Source: Asterochloris sp. CNOR1
Lineage: Eukaryota; Chlorophyta; Trebouxiophyceae; Trebouxiales; Trebouxiaceae
Assembly (NCBI GenBank): GCA_963969365.1
Contig: OZ017758.1
Span: 1,984,001-2,048,000 of the forward strand
Reading direction: 5' to 3'
DNA length: 64,000 nt
A program made the position numbers and the translations under genes. Position 1 is the stretch's first letter. Every line of letters starts with the position of its first letter. Positions 36,801 to 49,000 of the stretch are shown here, in pieces. A model generated the notes under the pieces. It saw nothing but the letters and a program-made list of their open reading frames with translations, did not search any database and was not told the origin of the DNA.

Positions 36801-38939
36801 TGGCAGGCTTACCTTGCAGAGCTCATCCTCACAAAGGTCCTCCAGCATGAGTACTGCAGCCTCAGAGGTCTTCTGGTGGGGCAGCTCATCTGGACATAAG
36901 CGCTGTTGGGCAACTGCTGGTGTGTGCTGCTTGGTAGGTGTTGCAGCAGTGTCCTCTGCCATGCAGACGTCAACAGCCGCCTCACTATCGCTCCACGACA
37001 TGGCGCTGGGGGATGTAGGCGGCACCTGCTGCTGGCGTGCTGAGGCAGCGAGGACAGGAGTGCACCCACAAAATGCAGGTTCAGCCTCCCCTGCTGCTGC
37101 TGTGCCCGTGCTGGGCATTGCCTGGGGGGTCTGCTGGGGGACAGCAGCATCAGAGCTGTGTGCAGTCCCTGGCTCCCTGGCAGGGGCAGTTTCCTGCTGC
37201 TCGCTGCCAGCGCCGGCAGTGTGGGCGGGATCAGCAGTGCCGGGTCGAGAACTTTCTGCTGCTTGACCCATGTGCCTATCAGCCAGAGTTGACTTGCCTG
37301 CTGGCGGTGGTCTGAGCTTGATGTAGTCGGGCAGAATGACCTGCAGACATGGTTGCCGTCACAACCTGCAGATCTGGAGCATCTCCTGCATATGCGAAGA
37401 CAGACAGGTTCTGGGAAACCAAGGCAGGTGGCCAGGATACTCAACAAGCCCAGGTAACTTCCAGCAAGCCGGAGGCAGCGCAGGCAGAGCAAGGAGCCAG
37501 ACCTGGAGGCAATGCACACGCAAGAGGTCTACTCGACCTGATCTTCTGAAATGCTGCCGTCAAGCATCTCGGCAGGGTTGCCAAGGAGATAGGCATCTGC
37601 TGGAGCCTCCCTCAAGTGCGTAGCCAGCAGGGCAGCACAGTCTGCTGTGGCGGTGCTCTCATTGCTGCAGCTGCTGCAGACCAGCTCCATGGCTGACTGC
37701 AGTCTGGCCTGGCCATCTGCAGAAAGCCTGCAAACAAGACGCCTTATTGATCCAAGGGTCCATTGGCCGTACACCACTGTGATGGTGAAGAGCTGCCCAG
37801 CAGGCCACCGGCAGCAGCATTGTGCTCACTTGGCGTTCAGCTCATCTGTTGACATGTGGGATCGAAGCTTGTGCTCAGGAAGCATGAGCTGCTCATTGCT
37901 GGGTAGGCCGAGCCTTCTCTGAGACAAGATGGCCTGCAGGCCGGGCCGAAACTTAGCAAGGAAGCTCGGCTGTTGGGAGCACTGACACAAGGATCTGCTC
38001 CTTGCCTTCCATTGCAGTGCAGTTTTGTGCTGCAGGGAGCCTGCTTGAACGAGCTTGTACTTTGCAGTAATGTCTGGCTGCCAGAAGCTGGTTCCTGCAG
38101 GCAGCCACTTTGACTCAGCTCTCTGAAGTGCCGGCCTTCACATCCATGCCCTGCCTGGGGCTCTTAGCCACACTGGTCAGGTGCACATCTCAGGTCCCAC
38201 CTAATGCCTGGGGCTGCTGCTCTGCAAGCTGTAGGCTGGTCTGCCTAGCTGTGATTCTTGCATTGCGGGGCTGCTTCCTGGAATGAGGGGCATACTGCTT
38301 CAGAGCATCTCCTGTCTGCTTCACCAGGGTCTGCTGCATGGCACTGATGAGCTGCAGGGCAGGAAAGTGTTGCTGGTGGCTTGAAGCTGGCAGCCAATAG
38401 CAGGGACATGTCTGCCAAGACGGCACACAGCAAGGGCATGAGGGTTACCTCGGTTCTGACGTGCACATTAGCCACCACAGAGTCCACAGCTCGGCCAGCA
38501 GCGCCAGCAGCTGCCTGCACGTCATCTTGCTGCTCGCCCTGCATCGAGCTTGGAGCACTTAGCCCGGTGCAGGGCAGCGCAGACAGCATGAGGTCCACAG
38601 ACCCCTCACCCCAAAATGGGACAGGCACAGCTCCTCATAGGCAAAGGCCTGCTTCCTGTGCCGTTTGCGCTCAATGTCCAACTGAGCCTCCTGGAGCCGG
38701 CGCTGGGCATGATCCTGAGAGAGGTTTGCTGTGCTAGCCCTTGCAGGTGTGCGCAGCATTGGGCCTCCTGGCAGTGCGGAATTAGATATGTGACATGAAG
38801 CCTTGTAGGCAGCAACCGAGCTCGGTCCCTTGGAGCGCGGGAACCCTAATTTCACATGCAGGCCTCTGCTTGCAGCATTGAGACGTTTTCTACGCTTTGG
38901 TTCGCACCCTGCGCCAATGCTTCTCCATCCACTTTGCAA
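30806..38939 (-). CDS. large disordered protein of unknown function (possibly more than one gene)
   Basis: Many coding-like minus frames end in splice sites and often keep phase: 38610-38939 (start MQSGWRSIGAGCEPKRRKR), one ending GTAACC near 38450, one around 37840-37970 (PSFLAKFRPGLQAILSQRRL) joining in phase to 37535-37728 and then to the exon starting VILPDYIKLRPPP near 37341, then near 36600, the long exon 32120-33305, one around 31720-31870 (HMEVEVVYEDQAAAWEDTL), and a last exon ending EEPAAY at 30806. I recognise no domain. The chain is rich in Ala, Ser, Gln, Glu and Asp, has a Gln run near 32700, and two hydrophobic-acidic stretches in the long exon (VVDIILEDS, SVICVEDS) that look like SUMO-interaction motifs. 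Short helical blocks (ENLARLQAAMDF; RLVTLRELIQACCRSGREAA) may be coiled coil. Nuclear location is a guess from the basic N-terminus. Completeness and gene number are uncertain. Confidence 0.45.
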
Positions 38940-39730
38940 AGCCTGTACATGTGAGCCAGAAGGGGCGTTGAGGATGGCCAGATTCTATGCTGTGGCACCA
39001 GGATGGTCTCTTTGAGGTTGCAGTCTGCAAACATCCATTGCTGACTGTCCTGATGTTGCAAGCTTATGCCTAAGCAGAGTCCAAAGGTGCTCTACACCTG
39101 GCTTTGAAGGCGGAGGTGCTGGCGCGATGCTGTGGCACATACTCCTGCTCTGGACTTTTGCTGCTCCAGAGAATTTGCTGACATCGCCTGGGAAATTGTG
39201 CATGCGTTCTTTGGCATTACTGATGTGATGACACAAGGAACTTGGCCTGTAGTAAGTATCTGCAAACCCAATTGCAATGCCCACCCAAATGGGTGGACAG
39301 GTGCAAAACCCAGGAAAGTTGTGCATGGTGGCTACAACTGTTATTGCTTCTCTGAAGCACCTGACCTCTCTTGTGCCCATGAAATAGGTGCTTGTGGATA
39401 CTGCATGGCCTGTTGTAGGCGACCAGACGACATTCCCCAGGCACAGACACGGATCATGACTACATACCCACGGCCTGGGTAAATCCCAACAGGTGACCGC
39501 TACCAGCGGTGTGCATCAGAAAGTGTCGCCATGCCCATGCTTGCCATTGCCTACTGTGTGCAACTTGTGCTGTAGAGCATTTGAGCTGGCCAACTGCCAT
39601 CAGAGCATGTTGTGGACAGCACACCAGAAGTCCTCTCCCCCCCCCTGGTGAAGGCTCTTCAACTTCCAAGGCTTTGTGATTCTGACAAGCCCTGCAACCA
39701 GCATGTAGTTTCAGGTCATCCCAGGCCAGC
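38940..39730. other. spacer with an unsupported Cys-rich frame
   Basis: Between divergent genes. A 116-codon plus frame (39132-39482) is Cys-rich (CYCFSEAPDLSCAHEIGACG) but has no recognisable domain or splice context. Two short similar segments encoding MHNFPG on the minus strand occur about 120 bases apart near 39200 and 39320. I could not assign a gene. Confidence 0.3.
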
Positions 39731-42700
39731 ATGGCTGCACAGATACCGAGAGCCCTAGAGCTCTGGGAAAGCATTGGATTCTCCCAGAACTGGAGCGCAT
39801 GCCTTCAGTTGAGAGGCAGCCTCAACAAGGAGACTGTGCAACAGGCCTGGCTTGCCACACAACAAGACTACCCCTATCTGGGCATGGGCGTTCAGTTTGG
39901 GGATAGCCCAATGCCCAACTTTGTGAGGCCTCCTGCCCCAAAAGCCTTTGTGGTGCACAAGGAGAGCTTGCATGTCAGTGCAACAGAAAGACTCAAGGTC
40001 AGGCTCTGTCTGGGAACTGCTCATAGCTTGAAGGTCTCCGCACAGCAGCCCTGTCAGCTTGTTTGCCATGCATCTCCAACACGCCTGAGTCAACAAGCAG
40101 TACTGACTGTAGGAGTTTGCAAATGAGCTGAGGGACTGGACCGAGTCTGTGGCCTTCTTGGAGGTTTACACTCAGGAGCATAACTTGGATGCCACAGCTC
40201 AGCTCTTTGTGACTGTCAACTGTGCAGGTGAGCAGCTGTGTGCAGCCTGCAGCAGCACCTCCTGCTGCATGTATGCACCTGTCCCAACATCTTAAAAGCA
40301 GCTGTGCAGGTTCCATGCTGTACATCCCTATGGTAGTGCATGCCAGCCCACAGACTTGCAGCCTCCAGGCACTGGGTTTCCAGCTGTGTTTGATGATCTC
40401 TATGCACAGGATGCAGTCAGTGAGAACACGGGCCTCCTGGCAGTGCTTGAGACCCGGCCTTGGAAACAGGCAGCCCTCAGCTGTATATCTCACCATCCAG
40501 GACCTGTGAGGGCTGCAGGCACTGTTAACATTTGCCACACTATCTCATGTAAGGCAGACCCCACTGCACCTTGTTCAGGCACTGATGATGTGGGCTTCCT
40601 GGCCGTGCTGGATGACCTGCTGCGCCACATTGGGAGCATCGCTGAGGGCAAGCCAACCGCTCCCGCTGGGCGCCCCTTTGTCAATGTGCATGGCAGGATC
40701 CCAGAGGCCATCAAGCACCGCTGCAGGGAGGCTGCAGCAGAGAAGCCCGCTGCTGGGCAGTTTCTGCCTGCCCTCAGCGCAGACCCGCAGGCAGGCGCTG
40801 GCGAGCCCCATGTGAGGCCCTTCTTTCTGGAGCTGAGCCAACAGGAGACTAGGCAGCTCATGCAGAGGTAAGTGCAGGTTACGCTCACGCTCTGACATGT
40901 GGGGTCTGCACCAACCAACTGCACTCTGATGCCATGCGAGACAAGAGGTCCTAGCTTCACCTTGCACACCTCAAGCTGTGCAGTATGTGCACAGCGTCCA
41001 GCCTTGAGAGGGTTGGTGCTAATGGGATGCTGAGCAGCTTTTCCTCTGCGTGTACAGGTGTGCCCAGCACCAGCTGTGCTTCCAGGCTGCTGTGTCCGCT
41101 GTCAGCATGGTGGCTGTGGCGTGGGCCCAGGCCGGTGCCTACCCCCTGCCGCAGACGCTGCTTGTGCAGGCACCGGCAGACATGCGCGGCCAGGTGCTGT
41201 GCTTGAGATGTCATCCAGTCAGAACAGCATGGCTCTCAATCTGCACGAAAAGCAGCTGCAGTGTGCCGCTTCTGGGGCAATGGCCAGCAAATAGTGCATG
41301 CTGTGTCCACAGCCTAAACAGTCTCACAGTCAGGCTGCCAAGTAGCTGAGCAGGTGCTCCCAAATGTCTGCTTCATGCAGATTATGCACCTGTCCACACC
41401 AGCAGTTGGTGACTGATGAGGGAATCTTTATCTTTAGTGGCAGCTGCTGACACCTCGAACCCCAGACTGCAGGTGCAGCCGCCAGTGGCAGCAGATGAGG
41501 CAGCCTGTGCCAGCTCATATCTCTGGTGGCAGCAGCGCCTGGCAGGCAGCTCCAAGCTGTGGGACGTGGTGCGGGAGGCGCACAGCCACATCACTGCCCA
41601 GATGCAGGCCCAAGGCGGCCTCATGTTCTGGCAGCGGGTGCAGGCGGAAATCTACTCACCCCCCTACACGGTGGGCCCTGGGCTGGATAGTGAAGGGAGG
41701 TGTTGATTCTCATGTGTCGTTTTGCTGTACGCTTCACGGTCACCTCATTTTGCTGTACGCTTCACGGTCATGTCCCTCATGTGAGGCAGAAAACGGCTTT
41801 CCAGAGTCACGCCATGCATGGCTGAACTGCAGACCCCAAAATTCAGCAGACTCGGGAGTGCAAGCAGCTGCCTACTCAGGAAGCTCAGCGTGCAAGTGGC
41901 TGGTTTATGCACATTGTCTCTTCTTCCTGGGATGCAAAGCTCCTGTCTGTATAGACTTTCACCCTGCACAGCGACCAATGATGCTTCTTGCCCCCCTCAA
42001 ATCTCTATGTGCAGCGTTCTGCAGACAAACGCTTCATCTGCTGCCATGCTGTGTGACCAGAATAGTATCATCTCATTGAACACGCAGCTGCAGCTTCTAA
42101 ATTCAGCATCGGCAGGGCACCATCCTGGACAGATACGGCACTGTACTACAGGGCCGATGCCAGCCTGTGCACCCATGCCGCTCACCACCAGAGTGAGCGG
42201 CACCTGTACGCATGTGGACGCTTCCCACTGTGCAGGTCAACGCCAGCTTCGTGGCCTCCATGCCCCTGCGCAGCAATTATGGCCTGATAGACCTGGTCGA
42301 GGTGCACCTCATGCAGGCCAACTATGGCCTCAACAATCCAGACGACGCTGCAGTATCCACACATGTGCACTGCTTTGATGGCAGGTAAGAGAATGCCCTT
42401 CACAGAAATGTGTGTGTCTGCAAGGTGAGGCATCTATCCATGAGTAGCTGCCTCGGTGGGAGCCATGCCTTTCAAGTATGAGTTGGTCTCCGTGAGACTG
42501 CCGAAGGTGGTCCTCAAGGCGCCAAGTCTCAGGACCAGCTCACACATTGCCAACAAATTGCTGCAAAGCATGGCAGCCTTCTGACCCGGTACAACTTTAA
42601 TGCTGACCTCATCTGATGACCTGCAGGCTGCACATCACGCACACCACAGCCGCGCCTGGCATACCGCATGCTCTTGCAGACAAAATGGCTCAGCTGCAGT

Positions 42701-42834
42701 ACAGCCTCTTCAAGGGCATTGCCAGTGGGGCAGCTGAAAACGTCACTGTTGCCCAATTGCTTCCCAGCAACATCGTGCATAAGCCAAACACATCAACTAC
42801 AATCCAACTGAATGCCAGCAGCAGCACATTCTGA
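39731..42834 (+). CDS. condensation/acyltransferase-fold protein with altered active-site motif
   Basis: Seven exons in phase: 39731-39997, 40113-40227, 40579-40867, 41058-41193, 41473-41670, 42236-42384, 42627-42834; 453 residues. The N-terminal WSACLQLRGSLNKETVQQAW with QDYPYLGMGV is the typical start of a CoA-dependent acyltransferase or condensation fold, and VSAVSMVAVAWAQAG, SMPLRSNYGLIDLVE and RLHITHTTAAP correspond to the later strands and helices. At the exon 2/3 junction, where the family has HHxxxDG, the sequence reads NCAGTDD followed by VGFLAVLDDLL. The catalytic His is therefore missing while the Asp is kept. No carrier or adenylation domain is attached and no targeting signal is obvious. 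It may be a non-catalytic relative, or it may use another residue; the substrate is unknown. Similar stand-alone proteins occur in algae and bacteria. Confidence 0.7.
41720..41772. repeat. short direct repeat in intron
   Basis: The 23-base string starting TTTTGCTGTACGCTTCACGG occurs twice about 28 bases apart, within the intron that separates exons 5 and 6 of the acyltransferase-fold gene. Confidence 0.8.
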
Positions 42835-43032
42835 TGAGAATTTATGAATATCTGAGATGTCACGAAGCAGGTAATTGCTTTCAGGTAATCAATGCATTTG
42901 ATGCTGTGACTTGCTCGGAAATAGGTTAACGGCCAGATCACGGGCAGGCTCTAGCTGGCACATTCAATGCTGATTCATCAAGTCATGTGCTAGGTATTCT
43001 TTGCGATCTGGAACCTGTGTGCTCAGGGCAGC
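42835..43032. promoter_or_regulatory. short spacer upstream of the UGGT gene
   Basis: Only about 200 bases separate the acyltransferase-fold stop from the UGGT start on the same strand, so the UGGT promoter must lie here or inside the preceding gene. No motif is identified; the stretch is somewhat AT-richer than its surroundings. Confidence 0.3.
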
Positions 43033-46000
43033 ATGGCGATCTGGGCAGTCAGATGGGCTGCTCTGATGCTGCCTCTGCTGTCTCTACCATCACAGGCAGC
43101 GCAGGAGCCCAAATCAGTTACAGTGGCTCTGCATGCCAAGTGGAATGGCACCTCACATCTGCTGGAAGCAGCAGAGTTCATGGTCCGCTTGCAAGCGCCG
43201 TGCCGGCACCATTTCCTTCCACGAAGCTGCAAACTTGACATCCACTGATGCAGGCGGCTGAGAGTCCAATCTTGTTCTGGACATTCATGAAAAGCCTGTC
43301 TCCACCAGCCTCATTGGACGGGTCTGATTGCTGGTCTGTCATCACACAGCATGCCAGCAGGCACCTCTCTGAAGGGTCTCAGAAGCTGCTGCCAGTAAGC
43401 AACTGCCCATGAAGCTGCTCTGATTGACAGTGTCCTGGTGCAAGTTGCGGCAGTGCTTGACCCCTGCTCTGCAGGTGGTGCTGGGCACACAGCAGTACTC
43501 GCCAAAGCTTGAGTTGCTCAGGACGCTGGCTTTGCAGCATGCAGCCTACCAGGTGATGCTGCACTTCACAGTGCCACAGTCACAATTGGAATGCATCATG
43601 AAAACACAAGACCTGCCGCCCCGGTGCAGCGCCTGCTGCTGTTTCAGCAGGGACTGGCTGATCTCTGGAACTCTACCTCTTCAATACTTGAACATGTCCA
43701 TGCCCTTCCTGCAGGAGAGCTGCTGCTTTGTCGTGGTCGGCGATAGGGCTGCCACTACACTTGAGCAGCTTCAAGAGCTACTTGAGTCTGTATTTCCTGA
43801 GCCAGACGCGGCCAGCCCCTCAGACAGGCTACACTCCTTTGATCACATCTACCCAGGGGCAGCAGGCAGCACATTGAAGGAGGGCAAGGCTGCCAGGTGA
43901 GGTTCTCAGTCACTGAAAAGTGCGCATGGTGCAACATTCTGCCTTCCCCTTGGGTTCTCCTGCATGCTTTGTGAAGGTGACCAGTGCTTGCACTGCGCAA
44001 TCGTAAGCTGAGCAAGCCAGACCAGCGCATGGTCTAGACAGCTATTCCGAAGACGTCTGAGACTCTTGAGCACCACTCCCACTGCAGGTTGCCCGACAGC
44101 AAAGCCCAGACGGTCATCCTGTACGGCTCGCCAGGCACAGATTGCTTCTCCGTCTTCCACTCAGCTTTGCAGGGAGCTGCTCAGGACATATCCAGGCCAG
44201 TCCCTTTGGCCTATGCCCTGCGTCCAGTTCTGCTGCCGGCGTGCATGGACACCGCGCACCCCTGCGCGCTGCTGGGCGCCAATAAGGGCAGGCTGCAGCT
44301 GCCAGGCTTTGGTGTGGAGATGGCCATCAAAAACATGGAGTACTCAGCGCTGGATGACAGGAAGGTGAGGAAGTCCCTTTCTGGAGGAAGTTGCAGGCTT
44401 TCTGCAGCTTCATGACTCGTGAGCAGGAACTCAGCTGACAGGAGCGAGCCTATGTCCTGCGGTCTGTGTGCTGTGCAGAGCTGCAGCAGCCTGCCAAGCA
44501 GCAGGACAAGCTGGTTGTTGCCCAACTGTGGTCGACCTATCCATGACAGGCTGTGCTGGACCCCAAACAGCTGACTTCGGAAAGGTTGTAGCAAACAGCA
44601 TGCCCTCATGTACTGCACCATTGGCTTTCAGCAGCTATGCCTTGCCTGTGTGCTGACGCAGGTGCTGTGATGGCAGGCTTGCAACCAGTTGGCAGATTTC
44701 CAAGTGGCTGGCACCGCCCAGCCATGCTTCAGCAATTCTCCTCAGACCACATCTGCGGTTGGCCCGTCCCTTTGTACAGGTCAAGGCTGAGAGGGAGGCC
44801 AGTGGCAAGCAGGGCTCTGGGACAGGTCCCATGCAGAGCAATGGCTTTGACTTCACCACGCTGGTCAATCGCGTTCCCCATCTGGAGCAGGAGCTCATGA
44901 CCTTCAGGGACCACCTGTTGGCGTCTGCCTCCCAGGATCAGACACTGAAGGTGAGGCTTGAGCCATCATTGTCATGATGTAGTTAGTGTTCATAGCGTCT
45001 GAGCCTTACTGTGCATGCAGCACCTGCCTTAAAAGCTTGAGCACTCTCAGGACTCTGTGCTGCTCTAAAGCAAGAAAAAAACTCTGCAGGAGCGCATGTT
45101 TGCCTTGCCTGAGCCTGCACACTTTACACAGGGTCCTGACATGTGGACAGCAACTCAGAGCCATGAGGCTGCCCCTGAGCTGCAGGTCTGGGATCTGAAG
45201 GACTTGGGCGTCCAGGCAGCCCAACGCATCAGCCAGGCTGCCGACCCCCTGAAGCTGCTGGCAGACATCAGTCAGAGCTTTCCCACTCTGGTCAGCTCCC
45301 TCTCTAAGCTGCCAGTCAATGGATCTCTGGCTGGAGAGGTGCGCTCCAACCAGCAGCAGATCCCTTCAGGTGACCCCTGCACTGGCGCTCCTTTGTGCTT
45401 GTTGTTTGTATTGCCCTGGCAGGGGTGTACTAGTGTGTGGCAGCGGATGCATATGCCTCACAGAGCCCCTGCAGATTTGTGGAAGCTGCCAGTGCTTAGG
45501 TACAGGCAGAAAGTGGGCGATCACCAGCAGTGGGCTGTGCACAGCATGAAGCGCAATTGGAGCTGATTACAGCCCTGAGACTGGCAGTGACCTCTACAAC
45601 ATCTTGTGCAGCAGGCCTGACCCAACTGTGCTTCTCCCTTTGAGCCCGCAGGCTGCTGAGAGCAAACACTCAGCTGGTGTATGTCTGCAGATCTTGATTT
45701 GGTGCTGCTCAATGGTCTGCTTGTGAAACCAGAGGAGCTGGAGCTGTACCCTCTCATTGACCTGATCAGGAATGAGGTGAAGCTGTGACTGCAAGTAGCA
45801 CTTTGCCACCAAAAGCTGAAGTTTGCTTTACCCTTGATAAGCAGCATGCCTTTACGTTGCTGGCCAGCCTTGCGCTGTCCTCAGTGCCACCTTTATTTTT
45901 GGTATTGGAAATGTCACAGAGCTCAGCTGCAGTCAGCCCTCTCTGCTGCAGATGCGCATTAACAACGACCTGAAAGCCACAGCGCTCCAACCTGAGGATA

Positions 46001-49000
46001 TTGGGAGCCTGATGAAGCTGCGGGCACACAGACTGGAGACTGCGGCAGATGACCTGCGGATTGATCTGGCGCCCTACCAGCATGTCGCATGGTTGAATGA
46101 CCTTGAACGGGTAGGAGAGGAGTCTGGGCCATTTGGCTGCTGCGGTGTCTGTGCTGGATGCACATCAGATTGTGGCAGCATGTTTACAAGTAATGCCACT
46201 ATTTAACATTGAATGCTTGGCCTGGCTGCTGAGGCCAATATTTTGCAGTTTACTTATGCCACATACTGTGCAGATATCAGGGAAGTGCCGCCTCTGCTGC
46301 AGGATCTGCAGTACCGGCGCTTCCCCCGCAACCTGCAGAGCCTGCTGATGCCCATGTTTGGGAGGATGCCCCCCATAGCGCGCAACGTGTTCAACGCCCT
46401 GTTCATTGTCGACCCCTCCACGAAGGCAGGCCTCGCGTAAGGGTGCCTGCAGGGGTGCGCTCACGCCCTGCCTGCATTAGCGTCCAGCTGCAAACAGCGC
46501 AGGCACCTCTAAACCTCAAGGGAGAGCATGTCAAGGGGGCAAGCTTTGCCTGTCTGTGAAGCTGTGCAGGGGATGCAAAGTGCGGCAGCAGCTGCTTTAC
46601 CTGCGCGTGGGTAGTCCTCCAGCATGGTTGGTTGTACCGGATGGTTGGGCCATATGTTTGCAGACTGGCTCTTGAGGATGCTGCACCGCTGCAGCCAAGG
46701 TCAGCATGTTGCTTGAGGGGGCACCACAGCAGTGCTCACTACAGCTGCTGAGCTGCTGTTGCTGTCAGGTTTGCTGTCACTGCTGCTGCAAGGTGCCCGG
46801 TGCGTGCCATCTGCAGGGCCATCCAGCTAATGTACACCCTCTCAAGCAACATGCCAGTCCGATTTGGCGTGCTGCTGGTGGCTGAGGATGCACTTGAGGC
46901 TGCCAAACACTCAACGCCAGGTCAGTCCCTTACCCGTCTGCTGCAACGCTGGTACCCTGAGGGCCCTCTGTAAGGCGCTCCAGCCATTTTTTCCTGGGCG
47001 CAGATGATGCCACACCTAAGGCACTTGGCACTGCAGTTCACTCCTGCTGCTGACCCTGCGACTGCTTTGGATGCCAGAATGAAAGGGTTCAGTCACACTG
47101 CTCCTGCTGCAGACTCTCTTGCAGCTTTCGAGCACCTCAGCCTGCCCAACCTGCAACATCACTGCACCAGTGTGACTGCAGGTGATGCTGCAGCATGGCA
47201 GGACATCACCCCTCCAGAGCAGCTGGTGCGGGCCAGCTACCTGGTGAAGGCAGCCTGGGGGGATGCTGGCCTGTTCCGGCTGCTGCAGGGGCTGTCAGGG
47301 GGTCCTGACCCCTCCCTGTCAGAGAACATTGAGGCGCCCGCAGCACTCCAGGTGAGACAAGGCAGCATCATCTGAGCTGGGGCTGAGGTCAGCGTGTGGT
47401 CCCAGGCTGCGCAGGATGCCCAGGTCAGAAAGGGGCCAGCTTGAAAGGGCCTCACTGGGGGACGAGAAGCCCTGATTGCAAGGGTGGGAGCAGGGCAACT
47501 TTCCAGCTGCACTGGAGAGAAGTGTTCAGAGCCTTGCCTCCTGGCAGACCCTAGCAAAATCTGAGTGTGGCGCAGTGCAGGGCTGCTGCGCCTATGGGCG
47601 CCGTCAGGGCTCTGACAATACAGTATCCAGATGACCTGCATTGCTGCTTGCACAATGTCGTAATGTCAAGACACAGCTGCCATGGAACATCACTGACCTT
47701 CCCCCACAGAGTTGCCATGAACCAGCTTAGTTGCCTCTCTGCTGGACACAGGCGCACCTGCAGTCCTTCACAGCCTCTTTGACTTGCTGATGTGGCGCCC
47801 CAGTCACGACTCAACAGCTTGCAGTCCCTGTGGCCAGAGGGACACACTTGAGCACCGTTCATTCCTGACATGTAGCTGCAGCCAATGTTTTTGTCGACAT
47901 GGGGCAAGCTGCGGCAACAGGCAGGGGGGCAGCAGAATGCTCACTCTGGAGAGCTGGGCAGCCTGGATGCTAAGGCGGCCTGGGCAGCGCTGCAGAGCCC
48001 AGACGGCTTTGGGCAGATGGCTGCCCAGGCCAGTGCGGAGGCAGTTCGCACTGTGGCTACCAGTGGTGAGGCACAGTGGTATGTGACTGTCGCTGCCATA
48101 TCTCATATGCAGGGTCATGGAGCTGCCCAGGTCTGCAAGGAGGCAGGCCGCACAGTGGCCACCAATGGTGAGGAACAGGGCAAGTGTGTGGCCTCTGCTA
48201 CTGTGTCTCGTCTTCAGATGCATGCTGCACCGATCTAATAAGGGCTAAGAGCAGGCATGCCTGGGGTTGTTGTCGCTCATCTGAGGCCCAGCGTGGCTGG
48301 GGGTGTTGTGACAGATCTAGGACTTTCTAGCACCGCTTTACCTGCTGATGAGCCAGAGATGCGTCAAAGAGTCCTGCCTCATATTGCTGCTACAAAAGCT
48401 CATGCTGCGTCAGCACTTCCTGTCGCCTGCAGCTTGCCCTGCATGTGTGTGCAGGTGTGTGGCAGGGAGAGGGCACTCTATGGTTTAATGGCGTTCTGTA
48501 CCCCTACCCTGGCAACTGGCAGGCATCCTTTGGGAGGGCTGTCCAAATGGAGATGAACACTGTGCAGGTCAGCCAAAAACCAAGAAGCTCACCAACAGAT
48601 GAGAATGCTGAAGGCCACAGGCATACTTAGCCAGACAGACTGGGTACATGTGCCTTCTGTGCACGCTTCCTGGCAGAAACATCTGTCTGGACAGGCTGCA
48701 GATGTCACACCTTTGCTATGAAGCTACCCTGACCTGGGCCTTTCGCAGTTGCCATGCACAGCCGTCATCAGATGTGGCATGCAGCAGCCTTGTGACCCCT
48801 TATTCTCAAGCCTATCCCGTGTCATGCAGGAACATGTGTACCTGGGCCACCTGACCGATGACGTGCCAAACGTGCTGGCAGCGCTGCTGCAGCTGGAGAA
48901 GGCCATAAAGCGCAACAATCCGCGGCTGCTGGAGGCAGCTGCCGAGGGGTGAGCTGCTGTGTCAGATGCCTGGTACAGCGCAGTTTGCTTTCTGACCACA

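Noticed and set aside
39132-39482. Cys-rich 116-codon plus frame
   Set aside because: No domain, no splice support and no similarity to the adjacent genes; listed only as spacer content.
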